Under the pieces are notes generated by a model. The model was not told the DNA's origin. It made no database searches and saw only the letters and a program-made list of their open reading frames with translations. Shown piece by piece: positions 9,556-18,695 of a stretch of DNA of 64,000 nt (its first letter is position 1; each line of letters starts with the position of its first letter). Both the position numbers and the translations under genes were made by a program. Source of the DNA: an uncultured Verrucomicrobiales bacterium (GTDB lineage Bacteria; Verrucomicrobiota; Verrucomicrobiia; Verrucomicrobiales; Akkermansiaceae); the NCBI GenBank assembly GCA_937944055.1, contig CALDZJ010000078.1, positions 1-64,000 of the forward strand, read 5' to 3'.

Positions 9556-10208
9556 TCGCTCACCCCTTCTCGCTTTGCTCGTTGATCCTGCGCTTCGGCC
9601 CGGATCTCATCCAGAAGCTCCCCCACTCTTTTGGGGCTCTGGCCACTCTCAGCGAGCATGGAAGCTGGGTCTTTATTCACCCGCTTCCAGCCCTTCATTA
9701 AGTAACTTTCTAACTTCGCCACCACCAGCGTGAGAGCCTCGCGATAATCCCCTTTGAGAAAAGCGGGATGGCCGGCTGAGAGGGCCGCAAAGGTCATCTT
9801 CTCATCGAGGTAGGGCAGAAGGGCATAGCCATAAGTGATGCTCGCGCTCTTCGAGTTCACATCGACAAGAATCAGAATGCCATTTTCATTCGGCCGTCCC
9901 TCATCCAGATCGACATATTGAGCCCGGTTCAGCATCCAAAACCCCAGCTGGCGGATGCTCTGAAGCTCCTCAAAAGCCCCCAGATAAATCGAGACAAAGA
10001 GCTGAGGAAATCTCGCCTCAAAGCGCTTCAAAAATCTCCTCATCGGCTCCCGTTCCTTCATCCGCATGACCCCCGCCGCATCGGTGAAACGATTTAAGCT
10101 CATGTCCTGAATGCCGAATAATTCATCGACATGCCACATCGTAAAGCCGCAGTGCGGACACGAGGATGCCGCGCGGTGGATGCTCTGCACACATCTGGGA
10201 CACTTCAT
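9552..10208 (-). CDS. Zinc-ribbon plus TPM-like domain protein
   Basis: CPRC...CPHCG N-terminal zinc ribbon followed by a TPM-phosphatase-like region (ILILVDVNSKSASITYGYALLPYL). Confidence 0.65.
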   Translation of the reverse strand: MKCPRCVQSIHRAASSCPHCGFTMWHVDELFGIQDMSLNRFTDAAGVMRMKEREPMRRFLKRFEARFPQLFVSIYLGAFEELQSIRQLGFWMLNRAQYVDLDEGRPNENGILILVDVNSKSASITYGYALLPYLDEKMTFAALSAGHPAFLKGDYREALTLVVAKLESYLMKGWKRVNKDPASMLAESGQSPKRVGELLDEIRAEAQDQRAKREGVSE

Positions 10209-10311
10209 GAAGATACTTAACTGAAATTAACTAAACGGATTTCAGTCGTTTCACCAAGATATTTTTGCCCGAGTGGGTGAATCTTCTCGTCGTCCGCGCA
10301 GCCGCGTAAAA

Positions 10312-10971
10312 TTAATCATTCGCAATCACGCCATCTTGGATCGTGAAAATACGGTCTCCATGACGGGATAAGCCCGCATCGTGCGTCACCACCACAAGGG
10401 TGGCATTTTGCTCTTCCACCACCTCGAGCAAAATTTTCATGACCTCATCGCTATTCGCAGTATCGAGGTTCCCCGTCGGTTCATCGGCAAAAATGATCGA
10501 GGGTGAATTCACCAAAGCGCGGGCGATCGCGACCCGTTGTTGCTCGCCGCCAGACAGCTCTGCGGGAAGGTGATCGATCCGCTTCGCAAGGCCCACGCGC
10601 TCAAGCGCCGCCCTTGCCGCCTCGGGGTCTGACTTTCCTCCGATCAAGCCTGGCACGAGGACGTTCTCGATTGCCGTGAGCTCGGGAAGGAGGAAGTAGT
10701 TCTGAAAAATGTAGCCAATTTTTTCATTACGCAGGCGAGCTTGGTTCGCTGATGAGAGGCCGTAGAAGTCAGTCCCATCGATCAGGACTTTCCCCTGATG
10801 AGGATTTTCTAGCCCTGCCAAAGTGTACATTAAAGTGGTCTTACCAGCTCCACTGGGACCGCAGAGAAAGACTTTCTCGCCGGCCTCGATTTTCAAGTCG
10901 ATGCCTTTCAGCACCTCGATCTCTTTCTTAGCGAGAGTGTAGGAGCGGTGGACGTTATGAGCTTCGATCAT
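10312..10971 (-). CDS. ABC transporter ATP-binding protein, LolD/MacB family
   Basis: GPSGAGKTT Walker [46 protein letters not shown]. Confidence 0.92.
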   Translation of the reverse strand: MIEAHNVHRSYTLAKKEIEVLKGIDLKIEAGEKVFLCGPSGAGKTTLMYTLAGLENPHQGKVLIDGTDFYGLSSANQARLRNEKIGYIFQNYFLLPELTAIENVLVPGLIGGKSDPEAARAALERVGLAKRIDHLPAELSGGEQQRVAIARALVNSPSIIFADEPTGNLDTANSDEVMKILLEVVEEQNATLVVVTHDAGLSRHGDRIFTIQDGVIAND

Positions 10972-12260
10972 CTGGTGCCGATACTTTCGATAGTTTGGAA
11001 GATCGCCGTGATCATGAGGTAAGCCATCGATCCAATCAAGACTGCCATCACTAATAAGACGGCGGGCATGATGAGAGCCATGATCGCTTGCAGAGAATTA
11101 TTCAACTCCTTGTCGAAGCGGTTCGCCGCTTTGCGGAGAGATTGATCAATCTTCCCCGTCTGCTCACCCACCGAAACCATATCGATCAAAAGCGGAGAAA
11201 AAGCACCCGTTCGGCTCAGCGAAGCGGATAAAGAACGCCCATCGCCGACCCACTCCAGCATCTCAGTGAGGTGCGCTTTGAGATAGAGGTTCGGCGTGGC
11301 ATCCTTCGTTAATTCAAGCGCCCTCAAAAGCGGTAAACCATTGCCAACCAAGTTCGCCATGGTTTCCAGAAATTGCACGTAAAAGCGGTGCTCCAGAACC
11401 CGACCAAAAAGGGGCATTTTTAATTTCATCCGGTCCCAAGCCGGTCGGTTCGCCTCGTTATCTTTCCACGCCTTAAAAAGAATCAAGACGGCTACGATGA
11501 CGAGAACCATGACGAGCCACCATTGCGAGAAAAAGTTCGAGGCTCCCATGAGGATCTTCGCTCCGAGTGGGATTTTGCCACCCGCACTATTCTCGATCAG
11601 TCCGGTGAGCTGCGGGATGAGTTGAGTGATAAAAACGATGCCCACCCCAATGCCAGCTAGAACAAGAAAACAGGGGTAAATTAGAGCGAGGACTACCTTG
11701 CCCTGCAACTCTTGCAGCGTCTTTAAGTAGTGGGCTTGCCGTTCCAGAATGGTATCAAGCGCTCCGCTGGCCTCACCCGCCGCAGCCAGATTACAGTAGA
11801 GAGAGCCAAAGCTCGGGCTCACTCGGCGCAGCGAAGCAGAGAAGCTGTTACCATCACGAACGAGCTGGCGAACCTTCGATGAAACAAGTTTGAGACTCCC
11901 GAGTTCTTGGCGATTTTCCATCGCTCGCAGAGCTGGCTCTAATTGCAAACCAGCCGCTAGCATGTCAGAGAGTTCCTCCGTGAAGAGGACAATTTCACCC
12001 CGCTTCAACTTGATCGGACCCTCAGGGATCACCTCGTCTTCCACCGCCTTGACGCTTTCTGCCTTGGTGCTCTCCTCAGCGGCCTTTTTCACGTCACCTT
12101 TTCTAACCAGAGCACTCGCCTCGCCGCCGAGGCTAATCGAGACGGGTTGAAGTCCTTTACGATCGAGCTGCCGCAGAGCTTCCCCTCGATCCCCCGCATC
12201 CAAGGAGCCCTTAACGACCGCTCCGCTTCCGCTCAATGCCTTGTATGTAAAACTTGCCAC
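10968..12260 (-). CDS. Type II secretion / type IV pilus inner-membrane platform protein (GspF/PilC family)
   Basis: FTYKALSGSGAVVKGSLDAGDRGEAL; FTEELSDMLAAGLQLEPALRAM; GEASGALDTILERQAHY; VSVGEQTGKIDQSLRKAANRFD. Confidence 0.93.
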   Translation of the reverse strand: MASFTYKALSGSGAVVKGSLDAGDRGEALRQLDRKGLQPVSISLGGEASALVRKGDVKKAAEESTKAESVKAVEDEVIPEGPIKLKRGEIVLFTEELSDMLAAGLQLEPALRAMENRQELGSLKLVSSKVRQLVRDGNSFSASLRRVSPSFGSLYCNLAAAGEASGALDTILERQAHYLKTLQELQGKVVLALIYPCFLVLAGIGVGIVFITQLIPQLTGLIENSAGGKIPLGAKILMGASNFFSQWWLVMVLVIVAVLILFKAWKDNEANRPAWDRMKLKMPLFGRVLEHRFYVQFLETMANLVGNGLPLLRALELTKDATPNLYLKAHLTEMLEWVGDGRSLSASLSRTGAFSPLLIDMVSVGEQTGKIDQSLRKAANRFDKELNNSLQAIMALIMPAVLLVMAVLIGSMAYLMITAIFQTIESIGTR

Positions 12261-12324
12261 CTGATCAAAAAATAAATCGTCGTTTGCTTCTTACTGCTTA
12301 CCCCGCTTTGGACTTGCCTGATGT

Positions 12325-14034
12325 TTAATGCTTCGCGGCAAGATCCGTGGCGGTCACCGAGACGACTTCCTCGATCGTCGTGACCCCCTTCATCACCTTG
12401 TGCCAGCCATACTCGCGCATGGGGACGAAGCCATCTTTCACTGCCTGTTCCTTTAAGATAGGGGCCGCTGAATTTTTCGCCACCAATTCCTCCATTTCAC
12501 TTCCGATTAAAATCACTTCATAAATAGCGAGTCGGCCAGAAAAGCCTGTTCCCCGACACTTATCACAGCCCACCGGCTCATGAGCTTGCCCCTGAATATG
12601 ATCTGGGATCTCCAGTCGCTGACGCCGCTCTGCTGAAAGTTCAATCGGCACCTTACATTCGTTACAGAGCCGGCGGACGAGGCGCTGGGCCAAGAAAGCG
12701 CGCACCGAGGCAGCCACAAGGAAGGGCTCTACTCCCATGTCGACCAAGCGGCTGATGCCTCCCAGCGCATCATTCGTGTGGAGGGTGGAAAAGACCAAGT
12801 GCCCCGTCAAGGAGGCCCGAATCGCGATTTCCGCGGTCTCCAAGTCACGAATCTCACCGAGCATGACGATATTAGGATCCGCGCGGAGGATCGAGCGCAG
12901 CCCGCTCGCGAAGGTGAGGCCGATCTCACTCTTCACCGCGATCTGCATCACTCCCTCGAGCTTATTCTCCACCGGATCTTCAATCGTGACGATGCGAGTG
13001 TCTGAGGTGTTTAACTCACTCAGGAAAGAATAGAGAGTGGTCGATTTACCCGATCCGGTCGGACCGGTGATCAAGATGATCCCGTTCGGGAGGCTGAGAA
13101 TGCTGTTAATTTTTTGGAGAACAAAGTCCTCCATTCCGAGGAGTTCCACATTGAATTTCTCTTGGTTCAGGAGACGCAGACTCACTGATTCCCCTTCCAC
13201 GGTCGGCACGGTCGCGACGCGCACATCGATCGAGGCTCCCTCAAACTGAAGATTAATCCGTCCATCCTGAGGCAGACGGCGCTCGGCAATATCGAGCTTT
13301 GACATGATCTTAAGACGCGCGATCACCGAGGCTTGCAGGGCCTTAATCTGATCAGGAACCGCAATATCCACCAGCCCCCCATCGATCCGATAGCGGATGC
13401 GCAAATTATCGGCCAGCGGCTCAACGTGAATATCAGTCGCCTTCTGATCGAGTGACTCGCGGATAATTTGGTTCACAAACTTCACGACACTTGCTTCCTC
13501 ATCCTCAATCTCATCGATGACGCTGGCTTCATCTTTATCGAGATTATCAAGGTCGAGATCACGGCCCTCTAAAAGTTGCTCAAAGGTGTCTGCACCCACT
13601 CCATACAGCTTCCGCAGGGACTCGTGCACGCGCCGACGTGAGGCCATGTGCCAGACGAGAGGCATCTCGATCGCCTGCGCAGCCGCTTGCCGGGCCATCA
13701 GATTTAGCGGATCATAAGTCACCATGTGTAGCCTTGCTGACTCCCCTTCCCCGACAATCTCAATTGGTAAAACACGGTGCTTCAGCGCGATCTGTGGCCC
13801 ACACGCTGCCCTCAGCGGTAGCGGTTTTTCCACCGCGGGAATTTCTGCGAGCCATTCCATATTCAGTCCGTGAGAGAGTCCCTGCATGTAGGGCTCCTCG
13901 TCGACGAGCCCGCTGTCGAGAATATCGTCCACCGGAGAGCCCTGTCGCTGGCTCGCCTCCTCCACGGTTTCTTGAAGCGCAGTAAGATCGCTACATCCAG
14001 TATCGCGGGCGGGCTTGATGAGAATTTCGGTCAT
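12325..14034 (-). CDS. GspE/PilB-family secretion ATPase
   Basis: ITGPTGSGKSTTLYSFL Walker A; DPVENKLEGVMQIAV; LRADPNIVMLGEIRDLETAEIA; CNEC...CDKC zinc motif. Confidence 0.95.
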   Translation of the reverse strand: MTEILIKPARDTGCSDLTALQETVEEASQRQGSPVDDILDSGLVDEEPYMQGLSHGLNMEWLAEIPAVEKPLPLRAACGPQIALKHRVLPIEIVGEGESARLHMVTYDPLNLMARQAAAQAIEMPLVWHMASRRRVHESLRKLYGVGADTFEQLLEGRDLDLDNLDKDEASVIDEIEDEEASVVKFVNQIIRESLDQKATDIHVEPLADNLRIRYRIDGGLVDIAVPDQIKALQASVIARLKIMSKLDIAERRLPQDGRINLQFEGASIDVRVATVPTVEGESVSLRLLNQEKFNVELLGMEDFVLQKINSILSLPNGIILITGPTGSGKSTTLYSFLSELNTSDTRIVTIEDPVENKLEGVMQIAVKSEIGLTFASGLRSILRADPNIVMLGEIRDLETAEIAIRASLTGHLVFSTLHTNDALGGISRLVDMGVEPFLVAASVRAFLAQRLVRRLCNECKVPIELSAERRQRLEIPDHIQGQAHEPVGCDKCRGTGFSGRLAIYEVILIGSEMEELVAKNSAAPILKEQAVKDGFVPMREYGWHKVMKGVTTIEEVVSVTATDLAAKH

Positions 14035-14130
14035 GGACTGAGTGATTATTGATAAAACGTCTGAGGAAGCGCTTTCTGTCTGATCAATTCTGAAGAATTT
14101 GTGACCCTAGCTCAAGTTCCTGAATTTTCA

Positions 14131-14159
14131 TTGCGAAAAAGCAAAGTCACCCCTATCAT
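14131..14159 (+). promoter_or_regulatory. Sigma-70-type promoter for the intergenic ncRNA
   Basis: TTGCGA (14131-14136), 17-nt spacer, TATCAT (14154-14159); predicted +1 near 14166, the start of the RNA closing stem. Confidence 0.6.
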
Positions 14160-14164
14160 CGCAT

Positions 14165-14370
14165 ATCTGCCTCATGCGCCAGATGTGGTTAATTGGCCGA
14201 CCCGATATTATTATTAATGGGGGTTGCCCCGGAGACTCAATGTCATGCCTTTATTGGAAGACAGCGGGTTGATGGATACCCCCAACCTCGACCTTCGGGA
14301 GAGCGGCTCATGTGCCTCGGACGGTGAGGCAGATTCCTAAAGCCCGCTCTGTGAATAGAGCGGGCTTTTT
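14165..14370 (+). ncRNA. Structured small RNA, 6S-RNA-like rod (about 170 nt plus terminator)
   Basis: Perfect 10-bp closing stem ATCTGCCTCA (14165-14174)/TGAGGCAGAT (14325-14334); inner helices GCCG/CGGC, CCCG/CGGG, GGGGGT/ACCCCC; own promoter and terminator; no ORF. 6S identity is inference. Confidence 0.5.
14341..14370 (+). terminator. Rho-independent terminator
   Basis: agcccgctct-gtgaat-agagcgggctttttag: perfect 10-bp stem and T5 on the plus strand (only T3 on minus). Confidence 0.9.
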
Positions 14371-14398
14371 AGTCTCCCTCTTGATCCCACTGAGCGAG

Positions 14399-17029
14399 TC
14401 ATTCCACTGGAAAAGGCTGCTCTCTGAAGCGGAGATTTTGATACTGGAGTTCCCAACGGCTGCCCCGACTCCCCAGGATGGAGTTTTGCACGCTTCGATC
14501 ACTCCACGCCACGGCCTTTTCACGATCGCGGCGAGCGAAATAGATCTCTCCCATCGTATCGAGGTAAGCCGCCGATTCAGGATTCAACGAAAGCGCGATT
14601 TTCAGGTACCCCTCCGCTTCATCCAGCGAACGATTCGCTCGCGAGGCCATCCAAGCGAAGTTGTTATAAACATTATGATCCTTGGGATAGCGGCGGATGC
14701 TCTCACGGGAAGAGGTGATCGTCTTCTCATAAAGTTGATCGTGCAGCTCGCTTAATCCTAGATTACGCAGCAGGGGAAAGAAATCATTGGCGAGGTAGCC
14801 ATCGCTCGGCAGGATCTCGTGCGCTCGTGAAAAGGCTCTCACTGCGCTCTCTTCATCTCCCTGCTCCATCGCCACCGCGCCGCGCGCCAGAAGGATCTGA
14901 AAACGCGGGCGGAGCAAATAAATCCCGTATTCCACGCTTCCGGCTCCGTTGAAGCGGGAGAACAAGCTCACCTCACGATAAGCTAAGACATTTTGCCAAC
15001 GCCCTAAGGTAACTGCCTCGCTTGCGAGTTCCTCAATGATCGAGTTGCGAATCCCAACGCGCGAGGACTCTGCGGGATTCTCAGTTCGTAAAAGAGCGCG
15101 CCGCATCAGCTCGTAGGCCTCTTCAATCTCTCCGAGTCTTAAGTGCTCCATCGCAAAATCCCGCAGGGCTAAGGCACTCCCATTTGAGAGCAAGAGAGCT
15201 CGCTTCATGGCCTCCTCGCCTCCTTCCTTACCCGCATTCTTGAAGACCAAGCCCTTCCGATAAAGGAACTCGGCACTCTCACTTGAGGCCTCACCTTCGA
15301 TCTTTGCCAGCGCTTCTGCACCCTCTTTGATCTGGCCCCCATCTAGCGCTAAGATCGCCTCCACAAAGTGATCGGGCTCCTTCTCTTCCGCAAGCGCCGC
15401 ACAGATCATCAAGAGGTCTTCTTTGCGGTTCCGGTTGACCATGAGATTCAGGAGATTGCGCAAACTATTCACGCGGTCATCATCCTTTTTCACTTCATCG
15501 AAGACTCGATCCCGCACCCTTTTAAAGAGCTCTGGGCTCACTAAAAGATTCTGCGCCGAAAAGGACATCGTCACGAGGAGTCGCTCTCGGAGCTCCATTT
15601 CAGGGTCCATTTCGCCGATAAAATTAAGAAGCCAGAGGCTCTCATCAGACGCTGGAATGGGGAGCATCTCAAAGAATTCATCAAGCGAGGCTCCATGCTC
15701 GCTAAGCTCCCGTGCGATGACTGTCAAGGTGGTGAATGGAGCCACAAAATACAGATCGTGAGCATAGCGCCTGGCATTCAGATCCTTCACTGGACGGATC
15801 AAGTCGAAGAGCGCATACCCCCCCTTAATGGCCCTCTCTTTCAGCCCTCTTTCCTCCAGAAATCTCACTGCGAGATTTAAGCGGCTCAGGGCAGGAGAGC
15901 GGCCCTGCTCATCGAGCTCCTTACGAATTCGAGTCGAGATGTCCTCCAACCATTGCTCAAATTCCCCCTCTTCCCCGAAGGGTAAGGTCAGTATTTCTTG
16001 GACCTCGGCGTAGCGATCATGGGCCAGCAAGTAGGGAATCTTCGCCTCGTCCTCGCTTGGCGAAAGATTTCCCAGAACCAGCTCACCGTAGCCCATCCGC
16101 AGGAGACTAACACGTGCGCCTTTGCGCTCTCTCTTCTGATCCATGAGAGAGACCAGAGCATCGTAAGCCTCCTTCTCTGCCGCGCGATTCCCCTCATGAT
16201 TCGCGATGGTCCATTTAATGTAGAGCTGATCAGCGAGAGTCGGATTACTCGCTTCAAGAAGATTTCTTAAATAAGGGAGATGATCCCCGAGGCAAAGGCT
16301 AGCGAGCGTTTGCGCATCGCGGTCCCCTAGCCTCGTTGCCTCGGTTTGTAGCAGCTGAGCCTCCGCTCGCACGCGCAGATAAATGAGGTAGCGGGCCTGA
16401 TCTTCCTCTGATTCCGACTGGCTGAGTCGCGCGATTTCTTCATCCAAATCCCCCGTCACTTGCAGCAGGTGCGCGTAGTGAATGACGTGATCAAATTGCA
16501 CACTCAAGGCGAGGCACTCCTTCGCCAAAGCGATCTCCCCCTCATTTAAATGACGCCGCACCACTCCCGGAAGAAGGTCCGCGATGATTTGATCAATCCG
16601 ACCAATCACAGTCTCGTTATCCTCAAACTCGCGGAGTCGGAGAAGGACATTGTACTCTTCGAGCGCCAATAATTTCTCGATCAGGATGATCTTTTCCTTC
16701 GCGGTCGCCTCGAAATATTGATCAAGCAATTGGCTCACCTCCTCTGAGGTCTCCGGCGTGATCCCGAGCTTCACCTTCCGCAAGATCGCCACCGCGCGGG
16801 TGGCCAGCTCTGGGTCATCCCCCGCGATGAGGAGATTTAGGAAATCGAGGTTCCCTCGCCCGCCGCTCCAGATTTCAATCGAGGCCGCTTTCCGTTCTTC
16901 GAATTTTTCTGAGCGGAGAGCCGCCATCCATGCCGCATGCTTCTCGGACTCGCTCTGAGCTGGGGCCGAGAGGCAGCAAATGGAGAGGCAGCAAATGGAA
17001 CATAAAAAAAAGGTGAATCTTTCGCTCAT
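14399..17029 (-). CDS. Large secreted TPR-like repeat protein
   Basis: Signal peptide; helical repeats (e.g. EEAYELMRRALLRT..., LDEAEGYLKIALSLNPESAAYLDTMGEIYFARRDREKA). Confidence 0.8.
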   Translation of the reverse strand: MSERFTFFLCSICCLSICCLSAPAQSESEKHAAWMAALRSEKFEERKAASIEIWSGGRGNLDFLNLLIAGDDPELATRAVAILRKVKLGITPETSEEVSQLLDQYFEATAKEKIILIEKLLALEEYNVLLRLREFEDNETVIGRIDQIIADLLPGVVRRHLNEGEIALAKECLALSVQFDHVIHYAHLLQVTGDLDEEIARLSQSESEEDQARYLIYLRVRAEAQLLQTEATRLGDRDAQTLASLCLGDHLPYLRNLLEASNPTLADQLYIKWTIANHEGNRAAEKEAYDALVSLMDQKRERKGARVSLLRMGYGELVLGNLSPSEDEAKIPYLLAHDRYAEVQEILTLPFGEEGEFEQWLEDISTRIRKELDEQGRSPALSRLNLAVRFLEERGLKERAIKGGYALFDLIRPVKDLNARRYAHDLYFVAPFTTLTVIARELSEHGASLDEFFEMLPIPASDESLWLLNFIGEMDPEMELRERLLVTMSFSAQNLLVSPELFKRVRDRVFDEVKKDDDRVNSLRNLLNLMVNRNRKEDLLMICAALAEEKEPDHFVEAILALDGGQIKEGAEALAKIEGEASSESAEFLYRKGLVFKNAGKEGGEEAMKRALLLSNGSALALRDFAMEHLRLGEIEEAYELMRRALLRTENPAESSRVGIRNSIIEELASEAVTLGRWQNVLAYREVSLFSRFNGAGSVEYGIYLLRPRFQILLARGAVAMEQGDEESAVRAFSRAHEILPSDGYLANDFFPLLRNLGLSELHDQLYEKTITSSRESIRRYPKDHNVYNNFAWMASRANRSLDEAEGYLKIALSLNPESAAYLDTMGEIYFARRDREKAVAWSDRSVQNSILGSRGSRWELQYQNLRFREQPFPVE

Positions 17030-17116
17030 GATAGTTTTGCTAAGAGTCGCTGATTTTCGCCAAGGTTCAAGGCTCAGGAAATTTCAGCCGGCATTGGAGC
17101 CGTAGACGGTAAGAGA

Positions 17117-17344
17117 TTACTTTCTCTTGCGAGACTTCCAACGATAAATCCAGAGGGCGAGCAAGCCAAGGAGAAGAACTGCGCTGAAAATGAGGCTGTA
17201 AATCGAAAGGGGCGTCACCGTCTCAACTGCTCCAGATTCCAGTAAAAGCTCCTCGTAGCGAGGCGAAATAAAGCGCCCAAACAGGAAGGCAATCGCGGCG
17301 GTAGAAAGGAGGATCCAATCGAGTGAATATCGCCGTGACTTCAT
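17117..17344 (-). CDS. Small membrane protein
   Basis: Two hydrophobic segments; start MKSRRYSL overlaps the mnmE stop codon. Confidence 0.6.
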   Translation of the reverse strand: MKSRRYSLDWILLSTAAIAFLFGRFISPRYEELLLESGAVETVTPLSIYSLIFSAVLLLGLLALWIYRWKSRKRK

Positions 17345-18693
17345 TTCCCGATGCAAAAGCGGCTAAAGATTTCTCCCAATATTTCCTCCGTATCGACCAC
17401 TCCAGCGACTCCTCCGATCGCAGTGAGCGACTCCCGTAGATCCAGCGCCGTGAGTTCTGGCTCCTCTCCCGCGCGCAAGGAAGCCAAGGCCGCTTCCAAG
17501 GCCTTAGAGGATTTCACCAAGCAAGATTGATGACGGGCATTCACCGCAACGGAATGATCCCCCCAGTGAGCCTCATCGAGCAATAAGAGTTGCGCAATCG
17601 CATCCTCCATCGCGGGAAATCCTTCCCCAGTTTCGCATGAAATCTTCAAGCCTTCCTGACTTGCCCAACTTTCATGAGCGCGGTCCGCTTTGTTCAAAAG
17701 TAGCAAATGCTTAGCATCCGGCGGAACTTCCAAGATAGACTCCGCATAAGGCTCGCTGAGGTCCCTCACTTCCAGCACTAAATCGGCCCGCGAAAGCTGG
17801 CCGTGGGTCATGGCGATCCCTTCCTGTTCGATTTCGTCATCCGACTCACGCACCCCTGCGGTATCGATCAATCTCAGCGGAATTCCTCGTAAATTAACAA
17901 CTTCTTCGATCGTGTCACGCGTCGTCCCCTCACGCGCACTCACAATCGCTCGTTGATAGCCTAAGAGACAATTCAGCAAGCTTGATTTCCCGACATTCGG
18001 CTTTCCGTAAATGACGGTCCGCACCCCTTCGCGGAGAATTCTCCCCTGATCTGCGCTGGCCAATAACTCCCGGATCCTCGCTTCTTGCGTCTCAAGAGTC
18101 TGACAAAGAGCTGCACCCACTGCGGCATTAATGTCTTCTTCTGGGAAATCAATGTAAGCTTCTAAGTGGGCGGTGGCACCCAAGAGAGCCGCACGGATCT
18201 CTTCGCAAATCCTACCAAGTCTCCCTTCTAACTGTTCATTCGCAGACCGAAGCGCAAGAGAGGTTTGCGCCGAGATGAGGTCCATCACCGCCTCAGCCTG
18301 CGTCAGGTCTAGTCGACCATTCATGAAGGCTCTTTGCGTGAATTCACCCGCTTCAGCAGGCTGCGCCCCTAGCTCAATAAAGCGCTCTAAGATCTTCTGT
18401 GTCACCACCACCCCACCATGCCCAGTGAACTCCACCACATCTTCCCCAGTGTAGCTTCTCGGCCCCTCGAAAATGACCAATACCCCCTCATCGATCACCC
18501 GCCCATGGGCATCGCGAATCTTCCTCAAGCCCACAAAACGAGAGGCTGGAAGTTTTGCTCCAGTCTGGCTTTTTTCCTTCGCGAGGCTGAGAGCCTCGCT
18601 GGCAATCCGCTTCGCCTCGGGCCCAGAGATTCGGATTAATGAGACCGCCCCCGTTCCTGCTGGGCTGGCGATCGCGGTGATCGTCTTAAGCAT
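17341..18693 (-). CDS. mnmE: tRNA modification GTPase MnmE
   Basis: ITAIASPAGTGAVSLIRISG; GKPNVGKSSLLN; ILGEIFSRFCIGK C-terminus. Confidence 0.96.
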   Translation of the reverse strand: MLKTITAIASPAGTGAVSLIRISGPEAKRIASEALSLAKEKSQTGAKLPASRFVGLRKIRDAHGRVIDEGVLVIFEGPRSYTGEDVVEFTGHGGVVVTQKILERFIELGAQPAEAGEFTQRAFMNGRLDLTQAEAVMDLISAQTSLALRSANEQLEGRLGRICEEIRAALLGATAHLEAYIDFPEEDINAAVGAALCQTLETQEARIRELLASADQGRILREGVRTVIYGKPNVGKSSLLNCLLGYQRAIVSAREGTTRDTIEEVVNLRGIPLRLIDTAGVRESDDEIEQEGIAMTHGQLSRADLVLEVRDLSEPYAESILEVPPDAKHLLLLNKADRAHESWASQEGLKISCETGEGFPAMEDAIAQLLLLDEAHWGDHSVAVNARHQSCLVKSSKALEAALASLRAGEEPELTALDLRESLTAIGGVAGVVDTEEILGEIFSRFCIGK

Positions 18694-18695
18694 CC

